NCBI GenBank assembly: GCA_963758545.1
Contig: CAVWVY010000004.1
Location: 1,364,001 to 1,428,000, forward strand
From: KBS-83 sp963758545
GTDB taxonomy: Bacteria > Acidobacteriota > Terriglobia > Terriglobales > Acidobacteriaceae
Direction: 5' to 3'
DNA length: 64,000 nucleotides
Made by a program: the position numbers and the translations under genes. Position 1 is the stretch's first letter; every line of letters begins with the position of its first letter. Positions 29,614 through 40,041 of the stretch are shown in pieces. Below the pieces are notes generated by a model, which saw only the letters and a list, made by a program, of their open reading frames with translations, was not told the DNA's origin and did not search any database.

Positions 29614-30304
29614 CTACTCCGCATCCGGCTTGGCCCCCGGCAGGCGCTTCCGCAGCAGCGCGATCTGCCCGGTGTGATGCGCTTCATGCTCGCAGACGTG
29701 GAACCACTTGCAGTAATTATTCGTCGGCCCCCACGGCCAGTCTTTATCCACCGCCATCAGCCATGCGTCATCGCGCTTCTTGAATTCGGCGAGCGACTTT
29801 GCCCGCACTTCCTGAAGAATGTTCAGGTAGTAGTCGCGGTTATGGCCCTTAATGGTCTTGCGGCCCGCGTCGCCGAGATTCATCGCGGGATCCCACTTGT
29901 CCTTGATCGACTTGGACCAGCTACCCCACTTCATGCCGTCGAAAGTGTTCATCTGGTAGTAGGTTTCGGTGGCCGCGAGATGCAGCATCAGCGCGCCGAT
30001 GGTGTTTGCCTTCGCGTCGAAGAGATGATCCAGATCCGCTTCCGTCAAACCCTTGGTCGCGCTGATGACGCCATTCGCGTCGCGCATCCACGTGAGCATG
30101 GAGACGAGCGTGCCCACCTGCGTGGAATAGCCGGGCTTCGGCCCGATAATGTCGAGACCGGCAGGATCAGTCGCCGCTGCGGCCGGCTCCGGATGCAGCA
30201 GATCCGCCCATTAGGCTGCAAAGACCTGCACTCAACACGGTCGCGTTCTTCAGGAAGTTTCTTCTATTCGTGCCGACTTGAGTGACAGAAGCCGATTTAC
30301 TCAT
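29614..30304 (-). CDS. DinB-family protein with Tat signal (frameshift)
   Basis: A DinB/YfiT-like four-helix-bundle protein, usually a metal-binding putative thiol transferase. The C-terminal metal motif HVCEHEAHHTGQIALLRKRL and helix ALMLHLAATETYY are clear. The start is ATG 30304 (AAGGAAGATC upstream), giving MSKSASVTQVGTNRRNFLK, a twin-arginine signal. The signal and the domain are in different frames. Removing one G in the run near 30206-30209 yields SLMADLLHPEPAAAATDPAG and a protein of about 229 residues. A Tat-exported DinB protein is unusual but occurs in Acidobacteriota. Confidence 0.82.
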
Positions 30305-30481
30305 GATCTTCCTTGACCTCGGAGGAAATGAACGCCACCAACCGAGGCGAATTGTATCAAGGCGGGGCGGAAGCGCTATCGGGTCACTCGTTTGGGGCAT
30401 GGAGCGTTACCGCCCGTTTCCCGCATCATCAAAGCGGGCCGGCTCCTGAAGCCATCCGGAACGGCATCGGGAGCATGGGCC

Positions 30482-33400
30482 ATGCCGCTGGGCGGCGCGC
30501 GTTGGGCAACAATCACAGGAAAATGCGCACTTTGCTGCATCGCCACGTGGGTCTTGGTTTTGGCGGCGCACGGACAATCCACCACCCAGGGCGTGGTGGG
30601 CGGGACTGTCGCGGGTCCCGGAGGCGTCGCTCTTGCGAATGCCGAGATCGACCTCACCAGCCGCGACACCGGCCACATCTACCAGGCTGAAACCGACGCG
30701 CAGGGCAACTTCCGCTTTCTCGGTCTGCCTCCCGGTAACTACGAGGCATGGATTACAGAGAGCGGTTTGGCGCGGTTGCACGTCGCGCAGGTCGCCGTGG
30801 AGGTGGGACGCTTCACGCCGCTGATGGCACATCTCACCCTGGCGAAAGCGGAAGAGACCATTGAAGTCCGCGAGCCCGGCGCAGTCATTGATCTGAGCTC
30901 TCCCGCGCTCTCCACCAACATCGACGAAACTTCGATCGACGAGCTGCCCTCAAACAGCCGTCGCTGGTCGTACTTCGCACTGCTCACGCCCGCGGTTGCG
31001 CCCGATCAGCAGGGTTACGGACTGCTCAGCTTTCGCGGCATCAGCGTGCTGCTGAACAACAACACTCTCGATGGCGCGGACAACAACCAGGCCTTCTTCT
31101 CCGAAGAGCGCGGCCGCACCCGTACTGCTTACTTCGCCAGCCAGGCTTCGGTGCGCGAGTTCCAGGTCAACACCTCGAACTATTCCGCCGAATATGGCCG
31201 CGCCGCCGGCGGCGTGGTGAATACCGTGACGCGCAGCGGCACCAATCACTTTCACGGCAACGCATTTCTCTTCGATCGCGACAATGCATGGGGCGCGCGC
31301 AATCCCTTCACGCAAATCGCGCAGTTACAACCGGACGGCACCGTCGCCGCTGTTTCGGTCGCTCCGACCGACAACCGCCAGCAATGGGGCGTGGCCGCCG
31401 GCGGCCCTGTTCGCAGCGATCGCATCTTCTGGTTCTTCACCTACGATCAGTTCCACCGCAACTTCCCGGCGATCTCTCGTCCCGGCAACATCACGAAGTT
31501 CTTCAATTACCAGCTCACGTCGTCCGACCTCGAAACCCTGCGCGAGCGTCTGGGCGTGCCGCTGCCCAGCTATGCGCTCGAGCAGTATCAGCAGTTCGTC
31601 TCCGGCCTGATGGGCGAAACCGGAGCTCGTGCCGCGCACCGCCAGCCAGATCATCCTCTTTCCCAAGCTCGACTGGCAGCTCAACGACCGCAACCATCTT
31701 TCGCTTCAGTACAACTACCTGCGCTGGAATTCGCCGCACGGCGCGCTTACCCAGACCGCCACCAGCTACGGCATCGCCAGCTTCGGCGACGATCACGTCA
31801 CCGACGATGTGCTCATCGGCCGCTGGAACACCTTTCTCACTGCCAACCTCATGCACGAGCTGCGCGTGCAGTATGGACGCGACTTTGAATCGGAGTTCAG
31901 CACCGCGCCTTCTGCATTCGAAGAGCCCTTCAGCAACAATGCATTTGGACGCTCACCGCAGATCACGCTGATCAGCTCCGGGTCCGGGCTGCGCATCGGC
32001 AAGCCGCCCACGCTCGACCGCGCTGCGCTGCCCGATGAGCACCGCACCCAGATCGCCAGCACCTTCAGCTACGTGCGCGGCAACCACACCATCAAGCTCG
32101 GCTACGACTTCAATCATGTGCTCGACGGCATCGACAGCATCTATAACGGCAACGGCAGTTACGATTACTCCAGCCTGCTCGACTTCGCCTCCGACGCGCT
32201 TGCGCCCAGCCACTGCGACGCCAACGGCAACGCGGTCGGCACCTCGCCCTGCTACAGCTACTACACGCAGCAGCTCGGTCCGCAGGCCTTCAGCTTCGAT
32301 ACCAATGACTACGCCGTCTTCGTGAGCGATGAGTGGAAGGTAAAGCGTCGCCTCACGCTCTCCTATGGCATCCGTTACGAGTACGAACAGCTTCCGCCGC
32401 AGAACAAGCTGCTGCCCAATCCGGATTTGCCGCAGAGCAATTTCATCCCGCGCGATCGCAACAACTATGGCCCGCGCGTCGGCGCTGCGTACGATCTCAC
32501 CGGCCACGGCAACACCGTGCTGCGCGGCGGCTACGGCATCTACTTCGGCCGCATCATCAACTCCACCATCTTCTCCGCCTACACGGAGACCGGATCACCC
32601 GCCGGCCAGCTCGGCTACTACTTCCGCCCCGGAGACGCCGGCGCGCCTTCATTCCCGTATGTCTTCAGCGGACGCGCGGTCGTTCCGGAGAAGCCCACCG
32701 CTAACTACTTCGACCAGAATTTTCAGAACCCGCGCATCGCTCAGGCAGAAGTCTCCGTTGCCCAGCGAATCGCTCGCAATACAGAAGTGACGGTCAGCTA
32801 CCTGCGCAGCACCGGTCAGGGCCTGCCAAACTTCATGGATACCAACATCGATCTCGCAACCGCAGTGCCCATCACCTACACCGTGGTCGACTCCGGCCAC
32901 CAGGGCCCGTTGAAGCAGGCGACTTACTCGACCCACCTCTTCACCCAGCGGCTCAACCCCGCGTACGGCTCCATCACCGATATCAATAGCTCAGTTGGGT
33001 CGCACTACCAGGCGATGGTCCTCAAGGTCACGCACAACGGCGGACGCTGGCTGCACCTCCGCGCCAGCTATACCTACGCGCACGCGCAGGACAACAACCA
33101 GAACGAGACCACCTTCTCCGACGCGAACGATGTGCTTGATCCGACCGATCTCGCACTCGAATATGCGGACTCGAACTTCGATGTCCGCCAGCGCGCTTCC
33201 GCCGGATTCGTCCTGCGCGTTCCCTGGAAGCTGGATGGCTGGCCCGGCGCTCTGGCCAACGGTTATGCCCTTGCCCCCACCGCCACTGCGCAGACGGGGC
33301 TGCCGTTCTCCATGCACACTGGAGGATCGATCCCGTATTTGCGATACATCAATGAATTTGGACAAACCGAAAAGCTTACGGGCCTCGCCGGCAGTATCAA

Positions 33401-33728
33401 CGGTTCCGGCGGCGCGACGTGGATCCCCGCGGTCGGCCGCAACACCTACCGCTATCCCGGCACCTACACCGTCGATCTGCGCGCTTCACGCACCATCCCG
33501 GTCAGCGAGAAGACGCGGCTGGAGCTGATGGTGCAGGGGTTCAATCTGCTGAACCATCAGAACGTGACTAACATCAGCAGTCTCGGTTACGAAATCCGAG
33601 GCGCCTCCAGCGCCGGAACGAATCCGACCCTCACCTGGGAACCCACCTTCGGCACGGTGACCAACAGCAACAGCACCAATCTTTACCGCGAGCGCCAGCT
33701 CGAACTGGTGCTTCGGCTCCGCTTCTAA
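30482..33728 (+). CDS. Oar-like TonB-dependent receptor 1 (frameshift)
   Basis: An outer-membrane beta-barrel protein of about 1081 residues. A signal-like hydrophobic segment (CALCCIATWVLVLAAHGQ) is followed by a carboxypeptidase-regulatory-like domain (GVVGGTVAGPGGVALANAEI...DAQGNFRFLGLPPGNYEAWI). Next come a plug domain (YSAEYGRAAGGVVNTVTRSGTN) and barrel strands ending in a terminal aromatic (VLRLRF). One extra base near 31626-31629 splits the plug/barrel part between GLMGETGA and VPRTASQIILFPKLDW. It lies upstream of a second similar receptor on the same strand, 211 bp apart. The ligand is unknown, and no TonB/ExbBD gene is in the window. Confidence 0.88.
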
Positions 33729-33939
33729 AAAACGGAACAGTTCTCCAGATATCCAGAGGACCTGGCCGGCCCGATTTATCGTATGTTTACGCACGGCTGC
33801 AAAAGTACACTCAAGGCATTGGGCCGCACATCGGCCGTCAAAAGACCTTAGGAAGTCCGTCATTGTTTCGCGGGAACAGCAGCAGACAGCAAACGCTGTA
33901 TTCCCACCAGCAGGTCTACATTCAGGAGCCAGGAACCTC

Positions 33940-36900
33940 ATGTCATTCTCCCCTTTCCGGCACATCGGAGTGCCGTCCCTCGTTGCCGCATTGACCTTCT
34001 CGATCGCGGCGCCCGTTCATGCCCAGACATCCGGCGTCGGCACCATCAGCGGCACGGTCTACGACGCGAGCGGCGCTGCTGTCCCAAAAGCGACCGTCGA
34101 AGTCAGGGACACGGACACCGGCGTCAGCCGCGCGCTTACTAGCAACGACCAGGGCGAATATGCCGCGCCATTTCTGCAGCCGGGGCATTACGAAGTCATC
34201 GTCAGCGCACCCGGCTTCAGTCAGAACGACCGCAACAACCTGGTGCTCACGGTCGGACAGGTCCTGACCGTGGATGCAAACCTGACCGCGGCGGGCGCCA
34301 CCTCTGTGGTCCAGGTCACCGGCCAGCCGAATGTCATTGACACGGAAAAAACGGAAGTCTCGCAGACCATCGGACAGCAACTCATCAGCAATCTGCCCAT
34401 CAATGCGCGCAACTGGAGCGCCTTCGTGCTTGCCTCGCCGAACGTGGTGCAGGACGGCGGCACCGGCCTGGTCTCCTATCGCGGCATCTCCGGCCTATAC
34501 AACCAGAACTACGTAGACGGGGCGAATAACAACCAGATGCTCTTCTCTGAGGCGCGCGGCCGCTCATCGGGTGCGCCATACGTCTACTCGCTGGATTCGA
34601 TCAAGGAATTCCAGACGGAAATCTCCAACTACTCGGTCGAGTTCGGCCAGGCGGTCGGCGGTCAGGTCAACGCCATCACCAAGTCGGGCACGAACTCCAT
34701 CCATGGCGATCTCTTCTATTACCTGCGCTACCCGTCGCTGAATGCGCTGGATCCCATCAGCAAAGCGCAGGGCATGGTCACGCACAATCCATTCCTGCTG
34801 ACTCAGCCCATCCATCAGCAGCAGCAGTTTGGCGGTTCGGTCGGCGGACCCATCATCAAAGACCGCCTCTTCTACTTCTTCACCTATGACGGCTTCCGGC
34901 GCACCGGACGCGTTCTCTACTCGAACACGAACGACATCTCGCTTCAGCCCTCCGGTCCTACATCTTCGACCACCACCATCACTCCGACGCAGTGCCCGGC
35001 GACCATCACTGCCGCACAATGTGTCAGCGCGATCCAGTTCCTTCTGAACGTTTCGAACACGGGACAGGAGCCGCCCGCGCGCTCGGCGCGACAGAACATT
35101 TTCTTCCCGCGTCTGGACTGGCATATCAATCAGAAGAACGATGCGTTCGTGAACTACAACTTCTCCAATTTCGACAGCACCTACGGCTACAGCAACAATC
35201 CCACCTTCACCAATAGCTCGCCGACCACGAATGGCCCGACCAGTTATCACGAGCGCTTCCTCGTTGCCGGCCTCACCACACAGGTCTCAGATCGCTCTGT
35301 GAATCAGGTTCACTTCCAATACGGACGCGATCTGGAAACCGCGGGAGCGAACGCGCCCGGCCCAAGCATCGGCATTTCGAGCCTGGTCACCTATGGCATG
35401 CCGAACGCGCTGCCACGTGTTGCGGAGCCGGATGAGCACCGCACGCAGATCACCGATGTCTTCTCCACCATCCGCGGCCATCACTCATTCAAGTTCGGCG
35501 GCGACGCCAACATCGTGCACGAGATCATGATCAATCTCTTCCAGGGCGGCGGTATCTACAGCTACAGCGGATCCACCGCGCTGGTGAACTTTCAGAACTG
35601 GGCGCAGGATGCGTTCGCCGGCCAGGCAGGCGATATCGATCCGGCCGCCGGTTATCACTACACGCAATTCGTTCAGACCGTCGATCAGGTGAACACCGGC
35701 AATCGCGCCGGCGCCGATGACTTCTGGATGAAGATGTTCGATGGCTTCGCCGAAGACAACTGGAAGATCCGGCGCAACCTGACGGTGACCGCAGGCGTGC
35801 GGTACGACGTGCAGCTCACACCGGCGCCGACGCATGTGAACAACAACTACGCTCCGCTCTCGACTGTCTATTCCAGCACCATCAAAAACGTGCTCGATCG
35901 CGTGCAGCCACGTGTTGCGTTCGCCTGGGAAGCTCAGCCCGGAACAGTGGTTCGCGGAGGCTACGGTCTCTTCTCCGGACTGAACCAGGGAAGCACCTAC
36001 TACGCCATGCGGGTCGAGAATGGCGTCGTGCAGGTGAACTACAACTACACCGGGTGCACCGCGTCGAAGACCTCTCCTACAACGTGTTCTTCCATTCCGG
36101 CGAATGCCCTCGCGTATCCCAACGTGCCCTTCCAGCCCACGGGTCCGCCGCTCTCGGGCGCGCTATTCCCCAGCGGCGGCACGCCCCCGGCCGTCGGCGG
36201 CCCGGCAAGCCTGGGCACGCAGAGCTTCCACGGTCTCGACCCAAATTTTGTGCCGCCGATCGCGCATGAGGCAGAGCTTGGTCTGGAGCAGGCGATGCCT
36301 GGACACATGTCGTTCTCCATCGGCTATGTAGGCTCGCGCGCGCTGCGGCTTCCGGTCTTTCTCGACGCAAACCTCATTGGGCAGACGCCGCACGGCCTTC
36401 GCAGCTACAACCTGCTCGATGCGCAAGGGAATTTTCTCCGGCAACTCACCGTTCCGGTCTATCTCACCTCCGACCGCCGCGACGGGCGCCTGCAGTCCTA
36501 CAACACCGGGTTCAGCGTTGCGAACTCCTGGTACAACTCCATGGCGGTCAGCCTGCGCCGCCCCTTCAACAACGGGCTGGAGCTGCTGCTGAATTACACG
36601 TGGTCGCGCGCGACCGACACCGATCAGGTGCAGGGCGCCTTTGGCACATTCTTTGGTGGCAACCCGGTGCTTGATCCCAACCATGTCCGCAACGAAAACG
36701 GGTTGTCCGATATCGATGTCCGCAGCCGGTTCGTCGGCAGCTTCGTCTACCAGCCGCATGTCTTTCTGGGCAATCGGTGGGCCAAGTACGCGCTCGACGG
36801 CTTTCTCTTCTCGGGCACGGAAACCGCCTCTGCCGGTCAGCCGATCGTCGCGAGCATGAGCGGCACCATCTACAACGGCGGTTCCACCAGCTACGGGGCC

Positions 36901-37320
36901 GACGGCAACATCTATGGCGGCGCGATGAGCTCCAGCTCCGGTCTGGCGACCACCGGGCGGCCGCCGCAGATCGGGCGCAACAGCACTGTCGGGCCTGGCT
37001 TCAACAACTTCGACTTCCGCATCTCCCGCGATGTTCCGATTCACGAGAACGTGAAGCTGCAGCTCAATGCCGAAGCCTTCAATCTGCTAAACCATCGGCT
37101 CATCACGGGTGTGAACTCAACCTACTCCGCCTACAACGCGGCTACGCCCAGCAGCGCAACCTGCAACAGCAGTGCTGCTGCTCCGGTGGGCTCGGCACTA
37201 CAGGGCTGCATCTCGCCCTATCCCGGAACCGGAACATCGGCCTTCGGTGTTGCCAACTCAAGCAGCAATACGCTCTACGGACCCCGCCAGCTGCAGTTCT
37301 CCGCAAAACTGGTCTTCTGA
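33940..37320 (+). CDS. Oar-like TonB-dependent receptor 2
   Basis: An intact 1126-residue outer-membrane receptor. The signal peptide MSFSPFRHIGVPSLVAALTFSIAAPVHAQ is followed by a carboxypeptidase-regulatory-like domain (ISGTVYDASGAAVPKATVEVRDTDTGVSR), a plug (NYSVEFGQAVGGQVNAITKSGTN) and a long barrel ending LQFSAKLVF, a typical barrel-assembly signal. A ribosome binding site AGGAG lies upstream of ATG 33940. It is a paralogue of receptor 1 and is followed by a strong terminator. In Acidobacteriota such receptors are numerous and probably import oligosaccharides or other large ligands. The specificity here is unknown. Confidence 0.93.
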   Translation: MSFSPFRHIGVPSLVAALTFSIAAPVHAQTSGVGTISGTVYDASGAAVPKATVEVRDTDTGVSRALTSNDQGEYAAPFLQPGHYEVIVSAPGFSQNDRNNLVLTVGQVLTVDANLTAAGATSVVQVTGQPNVIDTEKTEVSQTIGQQLISNLPINARNWSAFVLASPNVVQDGGTGLVSYRGISGLYNQNYVDGANNNQMLFSEARGRSSGAPYVYSLDSIKEFQTEISNYSVEFGQAVGGQVNAITKSGTNSIHGDLFYYLRYPSLNALDPISKAQGMVTHNPFLLTQPIHQQQQFGGSVGGPIIKDRLFYFFTYDGFRRTGRVLYSNTNDISLQPSGPTSSTTTITPTQCPATITAAQCVSAIQFLLNVSNTGQEPPARSARQNIFFPRLDWHINQKNDAFVNYNFSNFDSTYGYSNNPTFTNSSPTTNGPTSYHERFLVAGLTTQVSDRSVNQVHFQYGRDLETAGANAPGPSIGISSLVTYGMPNALPRVAEPDEHRTQITDVFSTIRGHHSFKFGGDANIVHEIMINLFQGGGIYSYSGSTALVNFQNWAQDAFAGQAGDIDPAAGYHYTQFVQTVDQVNTGNRAGADDFWMKMFDGFAEDNWKIRRNLTVTAGVRYDVQLTPAPTHVNNNYAPLSTVYSSTIKNVLDRVQPRVAFAWEAQPGTVVRGGYGLFSGLNQGSTYYAMRVENGVVQVNYNYTGCTASKTSPTTCSSIPANALAYPNVPFQPTGPPLSGALFPSGGTPPAVGGPASLGTQSFHGLDPNFVPPIAHEAELGLEQAMPGHMSFSIGYVGSRALRLPVFLDANLIGQTPHGLRSYNLLDAQGNFLRQLTVPVYLTSDRRDGRLQSYNTGFSVANSWYNSMAVSLRRPFNNGLELLLNYTWSRATDTDQVQGAFGTFFGGNPVLDPNHVRNENGLSDIDVRSRFVGSFVYQPHVFLGNRWAKYALDGFLFSGTETASAGQPIVASMSGTIYNGGSTSYGADGNIYGGAMSSSSGLATTGRPPQIGRNSTVGPGFNNFDFRISRDVPIHENVKLQLNAEAFNLLNHRLITGVNSTYSAYNAATPSSATCNSSAAAPVGSALQGCISPYPGTGTSAFGVANSSSNTLYGPRQLQFSAKLVF

Positions 37321-37338
37321 TCCCCAGTGATGGTCGTC

Positions 37339-37369
37339 AAGCGCGGCAGCTTCGGCTGCCGCGCTTTTC
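37339..37369 (+). terminator. Rho-independent terminator after receptor 2
   Basis: AAGCGCGGCAGC (37339-37350) pairs perfectly with GCTGCCGCGCTT (37355-37366) around a TTCG tetraloop. It is followed by TTTTCTGTT. It sits 18 bp after the receptor stop and 26 bp before mnmG, so the two are transcribed separately. Confidence 0.9.
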
Positions 37370-37394
37370 TGTTCGCTAGAATGAATACATACGG

Positions 37395-39402
37395 ATGCCG
37401 TTTACTGAACAATACGATGTTGCCATCGTCGGCGCCGGTCATGCCGGCTGCGAGGCCGCCATGGCCGCGGCGCGCATGGGCCTGCGCACGGCGCTTTACA
37501 CCTTTAATCTCGACCTGATCGCGCAGATGTCCTGCAACCCGGCGATCGGCGGCATCGCCAAGGGCCATCTCGTGCGCGAGGTCGATGCCCTGGGCGGCGT
37601 CATGGGCGAGGTCGCGGACGCTGTCGGCATCCAGTTCCGCCTGCTTAACACTTCGCGCGGCCCGGCCGTGTGGTCACCGCGCGCGCAATGCGACAAGCAG
37701 CAGTACCGCGTGAAGATGCGCCAGGTGCTCGAGGGGCAGGCCGGCCTGTATATCAAGCAGGCCGAAGTCATCGATCTGCTGATCGACACCACGCCCGACG
37801 GCACGCGCCGCGCTCACGGCCTCAAGCTGCGCGATGGCCGTACTGTAGAGGCGGGCGCAATCGTCATCACGACGGGCACGTTTTTGAATGGCCTCATCCA
37901 CTGCGGCGAGGAGCAGTATCCCGCAGGCCGCAGCGGCGAGCCGCCCAGCGTCCTGCTCGGCGAAAGCCTGAAGCGCCTTGGCCTGCGCGGCTGCCGTCTG
38001 AAGACCGGCACGCCGCCGCGCCTCGATGGCCGCAGCATCGACTGGTCGCGCTTTGCCGAGCAGCCGGGTGACGCCGACCCCACGCCCTTCAGCTTCCGCA
38101 CTACGACGCTGCCGCAGCGCCAGGTCTCCTGCCACATCGCCTATACCACGCCGGAGACGCTGCGCATCATCCGCGAGAACGTCTCGCGCTCGCCCATGTA
38201 CTCCGGGCAGATCCACGCCATCGGCCCGCGCTATTGTCCATCGATTGAAGACAAGGTCGTCCGCTTCCCGGACAAGGAGCAGCATCAGTTCTTCCTTGAG
38301 CCCGAGGGCCTGGACACGCACGAGGTCTACGTCAACGGCATGTCCACCTCACTGCCCATGGACGTGCAGTGGCAGGTGGTGCGCTCCATCCCGGGCCTTG
38401 AAAATGCGGAGATGCTGCGGCCCGGCTATGCCATCGAGTACGACGCCATCGATCCCACCGAGCTCGATCGCAGCCTGCGCGTCAAGTCCATCGCCGGCCT
38501 CTACCTCGCCGGGCAGATCAACGGAACCTCTGGTTATGAAGAAGCTGCGTGCCAGGGCCTGATGGCCGGCATCAATGCCGCGCTCGCGGTCCGCGACGAG
38601 CCTGCGTTCACGCTCGATCGCACCGAGGCCTACACCGGCATTCTGATTGACGACCTCATCAGCAAGGGCACCAACGAGCCGTACCGCATGTTCACCTCGC
38701 GCGCGGAGTTCCGCCTGCACCTGCGCATCGACAACGCCGATCGCCGCCTCACGCCCGCCGGGCCGGCGCCTGGGTCTCATCGATGACTGCGCCTGGGCCG
38801 ACTACGAAGCCCGCCAGCAGCGCGCCGTCGCGATCGAAAAGCTGCTGGCCACCACGCGCATCGATGTCGAGCGCGTCCTAGCTGGTCTGCCAGACCTGCA
38901 ACTCGCATCCGAAAGCATCGCCGGCCAGACCTACGCGCAATTGCTGAAGCGCCCTGAGATCACGATCGAGCGTCTGCGCCCGCTGCTCCAATCCCTCACG
39001 CTCGCCGAAGAGACGCGTGCGCTGCTCGACCCGCTGCTCGGCGAAGCGACGCTCTCCGCCCGCGCACGCAATGAGCTCCGCGCGGTCGAAACGGAAATCA
39101 AGTACGCCGGCTATCTCGACCAGCAGCGCAAGGCGATCGAAAAGTTGAAGCGGGCCGAAGGCGTCAGCATCCCGGCGTGGTTCGACTATCAGAATGTCAG
39201 CGGTCTCTCGCGCGAGATGCAGGAGAAACTCAGCCGCGTGCGACCGCAGACCGTCGGTCAGGCCAGCCGCATCCCCGGCGTCACGCCCGCGGCGCTCTCG
39301 CTGATTCACGTGTACATCGAAATCCAGTCCCGCAAGCGCGCCGAAGCCGCCGACCGCAACCGAATGCCATCGTTGGCTCCTGATTCGCCGATTCATTCCT
39401 AG
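37395..39402 (+). CDS. mnmG: tRNA uridine-5-carboxymethylaminomethyl modification enzyme MnmG (frameshift)
   Basis: With MnmE, this enzyme builds the cmnm5U modification at the wobble position of several tRNAs, using FAD and a folate one-carbon unit. The FAD motif VAIVGAGHAGCEAA, the family signature KTGTPPRLDGRSIDW and GQINGTSGYEEAACQGLMAGINAA are present. The coding is split near 38759-38762 by one extra G in GCCGGGCCGG. Before it lies RIDNADRRLTPAG; after it lies RRLGLIDDCAW and the C-terminal domain with GLSREMQEKLSRVRPQTVGQASRIPGVTPAA. The restored protein has about 668 residues, normal for the family. It is an essential-type gene, so a sequence error is likely. Confidence 0.94.
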
Positions 39403-39418
39403 CGAAGCCTCACGCTTC

Positions 39419-39450
39419 TTTGTCATCCTGAGCGAAGCGAAGAACCTTTG
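39419..39450. repeat. Dispersed TCATCCTGAGCGAAGCGAAG-type repeat
   Basis: The stretch downstream of mnmG contains TCATCCTGAGCGAAGCGAAG, a short motif that recurs between genes in many Acidobacteriota and other environmental genomes. It contains GCGAAGCGAAG, a tandem GCGAA unit. It is a single copy in this window. Confidence 0.5.
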
Positions 39451-39466
39451 CTAAGCTACGACGACC

Positions 39467-40000
39467 ATGCACACATTGAAAGAGCTGTTAGCACGCGGCT
39501 ATGCAGCCCGAGCAGAGAACGATCCGGCGGAGTCGCGCGCCGCATTTTTTGAAGCAGTACGCCAAGCATCGCTAGAGGCTGATCGGGCTTCTTTAGCGGA
39601 GGCGCTTTGCGGTCTGGCCCAGGCGGAACGCGACATCGGCGCCCTCGGTCCCGCGAGTCACCAGTACGCGAATGCAACAGTTCTCTACCGTGAGATAGGG
39701 CCGCCGGCTAGGCTGGCATATGCGCTTCGTCACGAGGCAGACGTGCTTCGGGAAATGTGCCGGCCAGCCGACGCTGAGCCACTCTATCTAGAGGCCGAAA
39801 CGATCTATCGCCAACTTGGCGGGCAGGCCATTCTCGACTTGGCGAACACGCTTAGAGGATTGGCTTTGGTGAATGAATCAACAGGCAACATGGACCAATC
39901 GAAGAAGCTTTGGAACGAAGCCCGCAAGCTCTATGCAGACTGCAACGTCGAAGCAGGAGTTTCCGAGTGCGATAAAAAGCTCTCGCAACTGATTAAATAA
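39467..40000 (+). CDS. TPR-like repeat protein
   Basis: A 177-residue, almost entirely alpha-helical protein with tetratricopeptide-like repeats (ARGYAARAENDPAESRAAFFEAVRQA; AEPLYLEAETIYRQLGG; LANTLRGLALVNESTGNMDQSKKLWNEARKLYADC). These usually mediate protein-protein contacts. No signal peptide is present, so it is probably cytoplasmic. The lower GC content and codon use differ slightly from mnmG upstream. The partner is unknown. It is separated from mnmG by the short dispersed repeat. Confidence 0.75.
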   Translation: MHTLKELLARGYAARAENDPAESRAAFFEAVRQASLEADRASLAEALCGLAQAERDIGALGPASHQYANATVLYREIGPPARLAYALRHEADVLREMCRPADAEPLYLEAETIYRQLGGQAILDLANTLRGLALVNESTGNMDQSKKLWNEARKLYADCNVEAGVSECDKKLSQLIK

Positions 40001-40041
40001 CGATTGTCCTGTTGTTTCGGCAGGCGCGCGGCAGGCGAGCG

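Noticed and set aside
28154..29677. 507-codon plus-strand frame across rnpB and its neighbours
   Set aside because: Overlaps RNase P RNA and two minus-strand genes; no domain.
30368..30381. Second LacI-type operator (CGGAAGCGCTATCG) upstream of receptor 1
   Set aside because: Three of fourteen consensus positions fail and it lies about 100 bp upstream of the start; too weak to call.
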